This document shows, piece after piece, positions 35,417 through 43,185 of a DNA stretch of 50,354 nucleotides; the first letter of the stretch is position 1, and each line of letters begins with the position of its first letter. Source of the DNA: Bacillota bacterium (lineage in GTDB: Bacteria > Bacillota > Clostridia > Peptostreptococcales > Anaerovoracaceae); the NCBI GenBank assembly GCA_022793795.1, contig JAAWDM010000035.1, positions 1 through 50,354 of the forward strand. Direction: 5' to 3'. The translations under genes were made by a program, and so were the position numbers. Under the pieces are notes generated by a model. It ran no database searches. It was not told the origin of the DNA and saw only the letters and a program-made list of their open reading frames with translations.

Positions 35417-36295
35417 CTAGTGCGACAGCTTCTCGATTAGTTCTTCCACCAGCAGTTCTGCAATAGGGGTAAAGACCTGGTACTTTTTCCAGATGATATA
35501 CATTTTGGCCTCCAGCCTTGGATAAAGGGGACGAAAACAAAGGGAACTGTCACTATCAATGTTCACCAACTTGTCAAAGGTCAACATACAACCCAGCCCT
35601 TCCTTTACAAAGACAGAGCCGTTGTAGCAGAGGTTGAAAGTGCCGATGATATTCATTTCATCCAGCTTTTCCCCACACCATTTTGAAATATCATATTTTA
35701 AACCTTGGATGGAGCAGATAATATCCACCCCTTTTAAATCATCGATAGTGATGGTTTCTTTTTTTGCCAGAGGATGGGTTTTTAGCATGACCAGTCCCCA
35801 GGTATCAACCCCCGGCATTTCGATATAATTGTATTTAGAAAGGTTGGGCGGTTCGACGATGACTGCAAGATCCAGCAGCCCTCGATCCAGTCGCTCCGAA
35901 ACCTGTTCTGTATTACCGCTGGTCAGATGAAACCTGAGCCCAGGATATGTTTTACGAAAATCCTTGATAATCCTGGCTAGATGCCCAATGAGATAAGACT
36001 CTGCACAGCCGATTTTTACATCGCCGCCAATTATAGCATCTAGGGCTTTAAATTCGTCGGTAGTTTTGTCTACCATTTCTAAAATATCTTCTGCTCGTTT
36101 CCGAAGAAGCATGCCTTCATCGGTTAGGTGAATACTGGTGTTACTGCGGCGAAATAGCTTTTTTCCTAGTTCATGTTCAAGGTCTTTCATCTGCCTGGAA
36201 AGGGTAGGTTGGGAGACGTGAAGTCTCTGGGCCGCATGGGTCATGTTGCCTTCTCTGGCGATTTCCAAGAAATAACGCAGAACTCTAATTTCCAT
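35417..36295 (-). CDS. LysR-family transcriptional regulator
   Basis: A 292-residue LysR regulator. The N-terminal winged helix-turn-helix (1-62) reads RYFLEIAREGNMTHAAQRL then VSQPTLSRQMKDLEHELGK, the standard pattern, followed by a substrate-binding domain of two alpha/beta lobes. It is transcribed away from the 36449-38445 operon, and the two promoters are back to back, so regulation of that redox operon is likely. The ligand is unknown. AAAGGACGG precedes the ATG. Confidence 0.93.
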   Translation of the reverse strand: MEIRVLRYFLEIAREGNMTHAAQRLHVSQPTLSRQMKDLEHELGKKLFRRSNTSIHLTDEGMLLRKRAEDILEMVDKTTDEFKALDAIIGGDVKIGCAESYLIGHLARIIKDFRKTYPGLRFHLTSGNTEQVSERLDRGLLDLAVIVEPPNLSKYNYIEMPGVDTWGLVMLKTHPLAKKETITIDDLKGVDIICSIQGLKYDISKWCGEKLDEMNIIGTFNLCYNGSVFVKEGLGCMLTFDKLVNIDSDSSLCFRPLYPRLEAKMYIIWKKYQVFTPIAELLVEELIEKLSH

Positions 36296-36336
36296 TGGGT
36301 GATACCGTCCTTTCTATGATTTTGTTAATTGAGGGT

Positions 36337-36365
36337 AGTATATCTTTTTAAGTTATTCATGTAAA
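36337..36365 (-). promoter_or_regulatory. Promoter of the LysR-family gene
   Basis: On the minus strand TTTACA (36365-36360) and TATACT (36342-36337) are separated by 17 bases. Only 27 bases lie between this -35 box and that of the divergent operon, the usual place for a LysR operator. Confidence 0.65.
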
Positions 36366-36392
36366 GAATAATGGGATATGAAATATAGGTAT

Positions 36393-36421
36393 TTGATATA
36401 TCATAGGGAGGATGATATACT
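36393..36421 (+). promoter_or_regulatory. Promoter of the small-protein/flavodoxin/AKR operon
   Basis: TTGATA (36393-36398) and TATACT (36416-36421) are separated by 17 bases. The region around the -35 is rich in ATATA-type partial palindromes (for example GATATATC at 36395-36402), which may be part of the LysR operator. Confidence 0.65.
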
Positions 36422-36448
36422 GTGGAAAGAAAGCGAGGATGAACCGAA

Positions 36449-36688
36449 ATGGCAGAAGCAAGGGACTTATATGGGAGACTTTATCAGAATTTAGTTGACG
36501 GAGGATGTGACCAAATATTGATAGAAGCCTGTATGAATATGGCCAGAGAGGGCCAATGGAACAGCTTGATTCCTTTGCTGAGCCGAAAAAAATCGATGCT
36601 GCTGGATACCGTTCATACCAATCAGAAACAGATCGATTGTCTGGACTTTTTGATCTACAGTTTGAAAACAGGAAAATTGGAGGGATAG
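36449..36688 (+). CDS. Small protein of unknown function (79 aa)
   Basis: First gene of the operon divergent from the LysR regulator, 27 bases after the promoter. The 79-residue product is soluble and helical, with two cysteines (DGGCDQ and EACMNM) eight residues apart; no family is recognised with certainty. A GAGGATG-type site precedes the ATG, and the stop is six bases before the next start, inside its ribosome binding site region, so it is a real cotranscribed gene rather than a chance ORF. A role tied to the redox enzymes that follow is inference only. Confidence 0.7.
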   Translation: MAEARDLYGRLYQNLVDGGCDQILIEACMNMAREGQWNSLIPLLSRKKSMLLDTVHTNQKQIDCLDFLIYSLKTGKLEG

Positions 36689-36693
36689 AAGAG

Positions 36694-37305
36694 ATGAAAA
36701 GCGCGATTGCATTGATCGTATCGTGGCTTATGATGTTCAGCGCCTGTGGATGCCAGGCGACGGAAGGAGATGTGGAAAATAAAGGTCAATTAGAAAGACC
36801 GTCCACTCCATCGTCCAATATTTTGGTAGTATATTTTTCAGCCACAGGAGCTACCAAGACGCTGGCGGAATCGGCAGCGGACTACTTAAATGCCGATTTA
36901 TATGAAATCGTACCAGAAATCCCATATACCGATGAGGATTTAGCTTATTACACCGATTGCAGAGCAGACCGAGAGCAGAAGGATCCTGATGCCCGTCCTG
37001 AAATTGCCGGCATGGTAGAGGATATGAACCAGTATGGTACTATCCTTTTGGGCTACCCCATCTGGCATGGGCAGGCGCCACGGATTATCAGTACCTTTTT
37101 GGAAAGCTATGACTTTTCGGGAAAAACCATAGCGCCTTTCTGTACGTCTCATAGTAGCGGTATCGGGTCCAGCGATACGGATTTGTACGCCCTATGTGGA
37201 AAAGATACCAAATGGATAAAGGGAAAGCGATTTGGCAGAGATGGGGCAGGAGAGGAATTGAAAGATTGGCTGAATGAAATAGGTATCACACAAACAGAAA
37301 GGTAG
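36694..37305 (+). CDS. Lipoprotein flavodoxin
   Basis: A 203-residue protein. Residues 1-20 form a lipoprotein-type signal (MKSAIALIVSWLMMFSACGC) with a lipobox cysteine at about residue 18 or 20, so it should be anchored outside the membrane. A flavodoxin domain follows: ILVVYFSATGATKTLAE is the FMN phosphate-binding loop, and LLGYPIWHGQAPRIISTFL matches the Flavodoxin_4 type. GGAGGG lies nine bases before ATG 36694; the frame is open further upstream but overlaps the 79-aa gene. It probably transfers electrons, with the adjacent AKR as a candidate partner. Confidence 0.87.
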   Translation: MKSAIALIVSWLMMFSACGCQATEGDVENKGQLERPSTPSSNILVVYFSATGATKTLAESAADYLNADLYEIVPEIPYTDEDLAYYTDCRADREQKDPDARPEIAGMVEDMNQYGTILLGYPIWHGQAPRIISTFLESYDFSGKTIAPFCTSHSSGIGSSDTDLYALCGKDTKWIKGKRFGRDGAGEELKDWLNEIGITQTER

Positions 37306-37320
37306 AAAGGAGAGAAGAGG

Positions 37321-38445
37321 ATGATTTACAGAAAATTTCAAGATTTGAAGCTGTCCATGCTTGGCATGGGTACAATGCGCTTGCCGGTAAAGAATCAGAA
37401 TGATGCAGATATCGATGTGGAAGCTGCAAAAGAGATGGTGGCATATGCCATGAAGCAAGGAGTTAACTATTATGATACGGCATGGGGATATCACGACGGT
37501 AATTCGGAAACTGTCATGGGAGAGATTCTTGCAGAGTACCCGAGAGAGTCATTTTATCTAGCCAGCAAGTTCCCAGGTTACGACCTTGCCAATATGCCGA
37601 AGGTAAAAGAGATATTTGAAAGACAGTTGGAAAAGTGCAAGGTGGATTATTTTGATTTTTATCTCGTTCATAATGTATGCGAGATGAATATCGACGCCTA
37701 TTTGGATGAAAGTTACGGAATCTATGAGTATCTGATGGAACAGAAGAGAAATGGTAGGATTCGTCATCTGGGTTTCTCTGCCCATGGCAGCTATGAGATG
37801 ATGGAGCGATTCTTAGAAAAATATGGCCAGGGAATGGAGTTCTGTCAGCTACAGTTAAATTATGTGGATTGGACTTTGCAGGCCGATAAAGAAAAAATGG
37901 AATTAGCTGAAAAGTATCATCTGCCAATCTGGGTTATGGAGCCTATGCGGGGCGGAAAACTGGCTAGTCTGCCAGAAGCGGACGCTGCAAAACTGGCAGA
38001 ATTGCGGCCGGAGGAGTCGGTTGCGGCCTGGGCCTTCCGCTTCCTGCAATCTCTTCCAAAGGTTACGGTGGTGCTAACTGGCGCTTCTACCTTAGAGCAG
38101 ATTACGGAAAACATTGAAATCTTTGGAGAGTCTCGCCCACTAAGTGAAGCGGAGATGGAAATACTACTATCTATTGCAGACGGTATGCTGGATGGGGTTC
38201 TCCCTTGTACTGCATGTCATTATTGCACGTCCCATTGTCCAAAAGGACTGGATATACCGATGCTGCTGGATTTATATAACGAACATAATTTTACCGGCGG
38301 CGGCTTTATTGCGCCGATGGCTCTAATGGCGGTGGCAGAGGATAAGCAACCGGCGTCCTGCATCGGCTGCAAGAGTTGCGAGGCGGTATGTCCGCAGCAG
38401 ATTAAGATTGCCGACGCATTAAAACATTTTGCACAGATACTATAA
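37321..38445 (+). CDS. Aldo/keto reductase with C-terminal 4Fe-4S ferredoxin domain
   Basis: A 374-residue protein. The barrel has an intact tetrad: Asp52 and Tyr57 (DTAWGYHDG), Lys83 (ASKFPG) and His117 (YLVHNV). The C-terminal part carries CTACHYCTSHCP (about 299-310) and CIGCKSCEAVCP (about 346-357), two 4Fe-4S-type motifs. Such fusions are common in anaerobes and may accept electrons from ferredoxin or flavodoxin; the substrate is unknown. AAAGGAG precedes the ATG 15 bases after the flavodoxin gene. A terminator closes the operon. Confidence 0.9.
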   Translation: MIYRKFQDLKLSMLGMGTMRLPVKNQNDADIDVEAAKEMVAYAMKQGVNYYDTAWGYHDGNSETVMGEILAEYPRESFYLASKFPGYDLANMPKVKEIFERQLEKCKVDYFDFYLVHNVCEMNIDAYLDESYGIYEYLMEQKRNGRIRHLGFSAHGSYEMMERFLEKYGQGMEFCQLQLNYVDWTLQADKEKMELAEKYHLPIWVMEPMRGGKLASLPEADAAKLAELRPEESVAAWAFRFLQSLPKVTVVLTGASTLEQITENIEIFGESRPLSEAEMEILLSIADGMLDGVLPCTACHYCTSHCPKGLDIPMLLDLYNEHNFTGGGFIAPMALMAVAEDKQPASCIGCKSCEAVCPQQIKIADALKHFAQIL

Positions 38446-38456
38446 GGTTATGAAAC

Positions 38457-38500
38457 AGGCTCTGGGTTAGAGATTATGGCCCAGAGCCTTGTGTTTATTT
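38457..38500 (+). terminator. Intrinsic terminator of the LysR-divergent operon
   Basis: AGGCTCTGGG (38457-38466) pairs with CCCAGAGCCT (38480-38489), a perfect ten-pair stem with 13-base loop, followed by a T-rich tract. Confidence 0.85.
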
Positions 38501-38550
38501 TTGCATTATATCGTCACTTTCCGTCTGTGCTGATAGCACTTCAAAATTTT

Positions 38551-38578
38551 TTGAAAAACTTTCCGCATGTGTTATAAT
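38551..38578 (+). promoter_or_regulatory. Promoter in front of the frame-disrupted mini-ORF
   Basis: TTGAAA (38551-38556) and a perfect TATAAT (38573-38578) lie 16 bases apart, with TG-rich sequence before the -10. An AAAAAAGGGA-type ribosome binding site and an ATG at 38604 follow. Confidence 0.6.
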
Positions 38579-38603
38579 CGGGATAAAAAAGGGAACTAAC
38601 GCA

Positions 38604-38761
38604 ATGCCAAAACTCACAAAAGAATTGCGATTGAAAAGTATGTTAATATTCAGCGCATCAAGAAGCATGGACAAGAGGAAATCGACATACAGGAAAAAGT
38701 CGCGCTTGCAGAACTCCAAATCCTAGGTATATCTACAGATGATTTAGAACTAGATGCTTAG
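38604..38761 (+). pseudogene. Mini-ORF with apparent -1 frame disruption (about 52 aa if joined)
   Basis: ATG 38604 behind a promoter and ribosome binding site opens a frame reading MPKLTKELRLK. At the AAAA run (38634-38637) a -1 shift continues into an open frame of 41 codons reading KYVNIQRIKKHGQEEIDIQ and ending ...TDDLELDA at 38761. The second part looks protein-like (charged, helical) while the unshifted frame becomes irregular. Either one A has been lost (mutation or sequencing error) or the frames are joined by programmed shifting. No family is recognised. Promoter before and terminator after mark it as a discrete unit. Confidence 0.45.
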
Positions 38762-38808
38762 TTTTTATGGAGAAGATAGGAAGGGAAGATTTATCCCCAT
38801 AATATGGT

Positions 38809-38838
38809 AAAAAGCCGGGGCCTCAACCCTGGCTTTTT
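38809..38838 (+). terminator. Intrinsic terminator after the mini-ORF
   Basis: AAAAAGCCGGGG (38809-38820) pairs with CCCTGGCTTTTT (to 38838) around a six-base loop, with one G-U pair. The flanking A and T runs make it potentially bidirectional. The 38839-38970 stretch beyond it has no gene; it holds three copies of ATGGGTA. Confidence 0.82.
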
Positions 38839-38972
38839 ATACATAGTATATTCATCTGGATTTTTAGAATTGGTTTACAATAAGGGTGCAACCATGGGTA
38901 CAGCCTTGAATATGGGTAAATATGGGTATTTAAGTAAAAATATTTATATAAAATGCAAAATTGGATAAAAAC

Positions 38973-39019
38973 AAAAACCGCCCAAAACCTTTAAAGTACT
39001 AGGGTTTAGAGCGGTTTTT
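38973..39019 (-). terminator. Terminator for tRNA-Thr
   Basis: AAAAACCGC (38973-38981) pairs with GCGGTTTTT (39011-39019). Read on the minus strand it lies five bases after the encoded CCA of the tRNA and ends in a T run. Confidence 0.8.
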
Positions 39020-39023
39020 CTGT

Positions 39024-39098
39024 TGGAGCTGGTGGCGGGAATCGAACCCGCAACCCCATCATTACGAATGATGTGCTCTACCATTGAGCCACACCAGC
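39024..39098 (-). tRNA. tRNA-Thr (anticodon CGT)
   Basis: On the minus strand the cloverleaf is complete: acceptor GCTGGTG with CACCAGC, D stem GCTC/GAGC with loop AATGGTA, anticodon stem CATCA/TGATG with loop TTCGTAA (anticodon CGT, reads ACG), T stem GCGGG/CCCGC with loop TTCGATT, discriminator T and an encoded CCA (39024-39026). Reading ACG only, it is an accessory threonine isoacceptor. Confidence 0.97.
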
Positions 39099-39115
39099 AA
39101 ATCTGCAACGACGTT

Positions 39116-39144
39116 ATTATACTATAGATTTATTAAGATTTCTA
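39116..39144 (-). promoter_or_regulatory. Putative tRNA-Thr promoter
   Basis: On the minus strand TATAAT (39121-39116) lies 17 bases after TAGAAA (39144-39139) and 17 bases before the tRNA 5' end. The -35 is weak (four of six). Confidence 0.5.
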
Positions 39145-39206
39145 CCCCTCTTTTTATATTTTTTTTAATTCTTTACATTACCATGTCGAAAACCGATGAA
39201 ATAGGG

Positions 39207-39235
39207 TTGTCATACCTTGTTAAAATTGTTACAAT
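39207..39235 (+). promoter_or_regulatory. Promoter of the hydrogenase gene
   Basis: TTGTCA (39207-39212) and TACAAT (39230-39235) are 17 bases apart and lie 38 bases before the start codon of the hydrogenase gene. Confidence 0.65.
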
Positions 39236-39273
39236 AGGGAGCGTAGTTTTAATCAAGTAAAGTGGGGTGTAGT

Positions 39274-40728
39274 ATGCGTATTTTTGATACAAAGGTACAA
39301 GAAATCAAATATAAGGTTCTTTGTGAAGTTTCCAAGCAGTTGTGGGAGGGACACGATTCTTTTGCCGCTTTTGACGACATCGCCAAAGTAGTCGTAACGA
39401 AAGAAGATACCACCAGATGCTGCATTTATAAAGAGAGAGCTGTTGTAGCAGAACGAATCAGAATAGCCCTTGGCGGCAACAAGCAGGATCCCAACGTGGT
39501 GCAGGTCATCGATATTGCCTGCGATGAATGTCCAGAGGCAGGGTATGTGGTAACTGATCTGTGCAGAGGCTGCCTAGCCCACAGATGTAGGGATGCCTGT
39601 AAATTGGGCGCTATTGTGTTTGATGAGAATTTAAAGGCCAGAATTGATAAAAGCAAGTGTGTGGAATGTGGAAAGTGCGCTTCTGTGTGTCCATATAGAG
39701 CTATCAACAATTTCACCAGACCTTGTGAACGAAGCTGCAAAGTTGGGGCCATTCATATGGGAGAAAACGGTGAGGCTTCCATCGATCCGGAAAAATGTAC
39801 GGATTGCGGCGCTTGCGTCTATACCTGTCCTTTTGGCGCGGTAGTGGATAAATCCTATATCGTGGACGCCATCAATCTGATTAAAGAAAGCCGCAAGGAA
39901 CCCCATTTTGAGGTCTATGCCATTTTAGCGCCGGCTGTGGCCAGTCAGTTTACATATGCCAGCTTTGGTCAGGTTATTACAGCCATGAAAAAAATCGGCT
40001 TCGATGGTGTGATGGAGACCGCTTTGGGAGCCGATATGGTGGCAACCTTAGAGGCAAAGGAATTGGTAGAAAAGGGAAAACTGACTACCAGCTGCTGTCC
40101 AGCCTTTGTAAAATATGTGGAGACTAAATTTCCTGCCTTAAAGGATATGATTTCACATACACCGTCGCCTATGGCTATGTTGGGAAAGGCCATCAAGGAG
40201 AAGGATCCTACAGCTAAAGTCATCTTCGTCGGCCCATGTACCGCCAAAAAAGCTGAATTCCAAAAGGAAGATGTGAGACCATATATCGATTGCGTGCTTA
40301 CTTTTGAAGAAATTCAGGCCATGATCGACAGCATGGGAATCGATATAGAAAATTTGGAGGAGTCGGTTCTGGATGAGGCATCCAGCTTTGGCAGAGGCTT
40401 TGCTTATAGCGGTGGTGTAACTGCAGCAGTAAAGCAGGCTTTGAAGGAGATTGGAGAGCAAGAAGGGCCGGATTCAGCAGCAGCTAAGTTTGAATTCAAT
40501 CCTATTGCCTGTGATAGTATTGAAAAATGTCGGGTGACCCTTGCCAGAGCCAATAAGGGAATTCTTCCCAATAATTTTATTGAAGGTATGGGTTGTGAAG
40601 GCGGCTGCATCGGCGGAGCAGGCTGTTTGACCCATGGAGATAGAAATAAGGATGCCATCGTAAAGCACAGCTGCGAGGCCCATAGAACAACCATTACCAA
40701 AAGTGTAGACGTGGAAAAATATCTGTAA
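39274..40728 (+). CDS. Monomeric [FeFe] hydrogenase, group B-like
   Basis: A 484-residue iron-sulfur protein. The N-terminal part carries several Cys motifs (CDECPEAG 83-90, CRGCLAHRC, CVECGKCASVCP 129-140, CERSC, CTDCGACVYTCP 175-186) for accessory 4Fe-4S clusters. The H-cluster motifs follow: TTSCCPAF (Cys274), VGPCTAKKAE (Cys322) and EGMGCEGGCIGGAGC (Cys441, Cys445). TSCCPAF instead of TSCCPxW and GPCTAKK instead of MPCxxKK place it in the less-studied group B. It interconverts protons and H2 with ferredoxin-type electrons. ATG 39274 is preferred to GTG 39262 by ribosome binding site spacing. Confidence 0.88.
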   Translation: MRIFDTKVQEIKYKVLCEVSKQLWEGHDSFAAFDDIAKVVVTKEDTTRCCIYKERAVVAERIRIALGGNKQDPNVVQVIDIACDECPEAGYVVTDLCRGCLAHRCRDACKLGAIVFDENLKARIDKSKCVECGKCASVCPYRAINNFTRPCERSCKVGAIHMGENGEASIDPEKCTDCGACVYTCPFGAVVDKSYIVDAINLIKESRKEPHFEVYAILAPAVASQFTYASFGQVITAMKKIGFDGVMETALGADMVATLEAKELVEKGKLTTSCCPAFVKYVETKFPALKDMISHTPSPMAMLGKAIKEKDPTAKVIFVGPCTAKKAEFQKEDVRPYIDCVLTFEEIQAMIDSMGIDIENLEESVLDEASSFGRGFAYSGGVTAAVKQALKEIGEQEGPDSAAAKFEFNPIACDSIEKCRVTLARANKGILPNNFIEGMGCEGGCIGGAGCLTHGDRNKDAIVKHSCEAHRTTITKSVDVEKYL

Positions 40729-40746
40729 TAGCAAGGAGGCTAAGGA

Positions 40747-41340
40747 ATGTTATTTGTAAATCAGAACGATTATCCGGATATGCCATATCCGACGGATGCG
40801 GAACACCCAGACAGTGAATGTATGGTCAATGGTACCATTCAAGATGCAGGCTGCGGCCTTTGTTCCTGCTGTATGATGGTGGATAGATTGACCATGCAAA
40901 CCCTTACTCTGGAAGAATGTAGACAGATGTCCATAGATAGCGGGGCCAATCATGAGCCTGGAACAGACATGGTCATTTTAGCCCCTATTGTAGCGAAAAA
41001 ATACGACCTAAATCTTAGAACTTCCAATAATGTGGGAGAGTTAATCGAATGTTTGCAGGGCGGCGGTTGTGCAATTCTCAATCCTGGTGGAGATCGAGAA
41101 GGGTACCACGGTCTGTTTACAAACAGCGGCCACTATATCGTTGCAGCCAGTTATCACCACGGTGAATTTCTGATTTTGGATCCATCTTGGTCTGAAGAAA
41201 AATTCCAGACCCCTGAAAGAAAAGGCAGGGTTCGCGAAGCTGGATGTCTGGTCTATGCTACGCCGGAAGTTATCATCGAGGATACAGAAAATCGGCGGCC
41301 TCGTTACTTCCTGTTTACAAGAAAAAGTGACAAGAGGTAA
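40747..41340 (+). CDS. C39-like papain-fold protein, function unknown
   Basis: A 197-residue protein without signal peptide or membrane segments. Gln32 and Cys36 (IQDAGCGLCS), His129 (NSGHYIVA) and Asp145 (LILDPSW) have the order and spacing of a C39-like cysteine peptidase. The region is unusually cysteine-rich (GCGLCSCC). It could be a peptidase or an inactive relative; no substrate is evident. AAGGAGG precedes the ATG 18 bases after the hydrogenase, and iorA follows after 24 bases, so all four genes are probably co-transcribed. Confidence 0.65.
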   Translation: MLFVNQNDYPDMPYPTDAEHPDSECMVNGTIQDAGCGLCSCCMMVDRLTMQTLTLEECRQMSIDSGANHEPGTDMVILAPIVAKKYDLNLRTSNNVGELIECLQGGGCAILNPGGDREGYHGLFTNSGHYIVAASYHHGEFLILDPSWSEEKFQTPERKGRVREAGCLVYATPEVIIEDTENRRPRYFLFTRKSDKR

Positions 41341-41364
41341 GACACTAGCAGGAGGAAGGAAACA

Positions 41365-43185
41365 ATGAAAATGTTATTGATGGGCAATGAGGCAATCGCT
41401 TATGGAGCCCTATATGCAGGAGTCGGCGTGGTGACTGGTTATCCAGGAACACCATCCACAGAGGTTTTGGAAACCATCGCAAAGCAAAAAAGAATACACA
41501 ATCTACAAGACCTTTATGTGGAATGGAGCATCAATGAAAAGTCTGCCATGGAGGTGGCTGCAGGGGCATCCTATGCAGGTATGAGAACCCTGGTCACCAT
41601 GAAGCAGGTAGGGCTTAATGTGGCGTCAGACGCTCTCATGTCGTTGGAATATGTGGGTGTGGAAGGCGGTATGGTAATCCTAGTTGCAGATGACCCAGGT
41701 CCTATTTCCTCACAGACAGAGCAGGATACCAGAAGATTTGCAGCTTTTTCTAAGGTACCGGTATTCGATCCATCTACACCAGAAGAGGCGTTTGAGATGG
41801 TAGCCGAGGCATATGAACTGTCAGAGACCTATCATACGCCAGTATTTTTGCGGCCAACCACTCGGATTTGTCATGCCAATGCAGTTATCGATTTACCAGA
41901 GGTGCCCTTCCATGTAAAACCGGCAAAAGGGTTTGTAAAGGATTCTGAACGCTGGGTGATTTTCCCTAAACTTTCCTATCAAAATCATTTAAAGATTGAG
42001 GAACGAAACGACAGATTGACTGAAATTCTGTCGGATTACAATAAAAATATTATAGTAAACTGTGATGCTCCTTCAAAAAAAGCTATTGCTGCAAGCGGTG
42101 TCAGCGCTGCCTATGCTAGAGAAGGATTGGAACTGATTGGCGCTGCGCCGAGATTTCTCAAGATTGCCACACCTTTTCCTTTTCCGGAATTACTGGCAAA
42201 GCAGTTCCTAGAAGGGTTGGATGAGGTTTTGGTATATGAAGAACTGGACCCTGTAATCGAACAGAATCTGGCGCTGGTCTGCCATAAATATGACCTGAAT
42301 GTGAAGATTCGAGGCAAGTTAACCGGCGACGTGGTAAGAGCAGGAGAGAACAGCACGGAAGCAGCTGCAGAAGTTTTTGCAGCCTACCTGGGACTTAAGC
42401 CGCCTGTAAAGGGGGAATCCCCTAAGATTCCTCTGCCGGTGCGGCCGCCTGGACTATGTGCAGGCTGTCCTCACAGAGCCTCCTTCTATGCGGTGAAAAA
42501 AGCCATGGAGGGCAGAAGGGCTGTTTTTGCAGGAGACATCGGTTGTTATACCCTGGGAAATGCCAAGCCCCTGGACATGACCGATACCTGTCTGTGTATG
42601 GGGGCTGGTATTACGGTAGCCCAAGGCATCAAGCGAGCGGAACCGGATACCGTGTGTTTTTCCTTTACAGGAGATTCCACCTTTTATCATACAGGTCTGG
42701 CAGGTATCGCCAATGCTGTATATAACCAGACGCAGATGGTGGCGGTGATTTTGGACAACTCTACTACGGCCATGACAGGTCATCAGCCCAATCCCAATAC
42801 GGGCAGGAGGGCTGATGGGGAGGTGGCGCAGGTCATTGACATCGAAGGGGTTTTAAAAGGCCTTGGAGTAGAAGATGTCCAGGTGGTAAATCCATTGAAT
42901 CAGCAGGCGGCCAGAGCGGCTGTTCTTCATGCGGCTGATGTGAAAGGAGTAAGTGCGATTATTTTCCGTGCTCCTTGTATCGCCCTGTTTAAGCCTAAGG
43001 ACAGACTGGTAGTCAACAAGGAAAATTGCATTGGTTGTAAGGTCTGCATCATGGAACTTGGGTGTCCGGCCATCGTCAAGGACGGAGAAAAGGTTAAAAT
43101 CGACCAGAACCTTTGCCATGGCTGTGGTCTATGCCAGGATGTTTGTCTAACAGGAGCCATTGGTCAGAAAGGAGAGTTGCTATGA
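41365..43185 (+). CDS. iorA: Indolepyruvate ferredoxin oxidoreductase, alpha subunit
   Basis: With IorB it oxidatively decarboxylates aryl-pyruvates (indole-, phenyl-, 4-hydroxyphenylpyruvate) to aryl-acetyl-CoA, reducing ferredoxin; the reaction is reversible. The 606-residue subunit has the pyruvate-oxidoreductase N-domain (GNEAIAYGALYAGVGVVTGYPGTPS-type opening), a TPP domain with GDIGCYTLG (about 391-399) and a TGDSTFYH metal-TPP motif, and a C-terminal two-cluster ferredoxin (CIGCKVC...CP and CHGCGLCQDVC). AGGAGG precedes the ATG. Stop overlaps iorB as ATGA. Confidence 0.95.
   Translation: MKMLLMGNEAIAYGALYAGVGVVTGYPGTPSTEVLETIAKQKRIHNLQDLYVEWSINEKSAMEVAAGASYAGMRTLVTMKQVGLNVASDALMSLEYVGVEGGMVILVADDPGPISSQTEQDTRRFAAFSKVPVFDPSTPEEAFEMVAEAYELSETYHTPVFLRPTTRICHANAVIDLPEVPFHVKPAKGFVKDSERWVIFPKLSYQNHLKIEERNDRLTEILSDYNKNIIVNCDAPSKKAIAASGVSAAYAREGLELIGAAPRFLKIATPFPFPELLAKQFLEGLDEVLVYEELDPVIEQNLALVCHKYDLNVKIRGKLTGDVVRAGENSTEAAAEVFAAYLGLKPPVKGESPKIPLPVRPPGLCAGCPHRASFYAVKKAMEGRRAVFAGDIGCYTLGNAKPLDMTDTCLCMGAGITVAQGIKRAEPDTVCFSFTGDSTFYHTGLAGIANAVYNQTQMVAVILDNSTTAMTGHQPNPNTGRRADGEVAQVIDIEGVLKGLGVEDVQVVNPLNQQAARAAVLHAADVKGVSAIIFRAPCIALFKPKDRLVVNKENCIGCKVCIMELGCPAIVKDGEKVKIDQNLCHGCGLCQDVCLTGAIGQKGELL

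Noticed and set aside
38495-38719. 74-codon minus-strand frame opposite the mini-ORF
   Set aside because: No ribosome binding site or family match; the plus strand has promoter, ribosome binding site and terminator in order.
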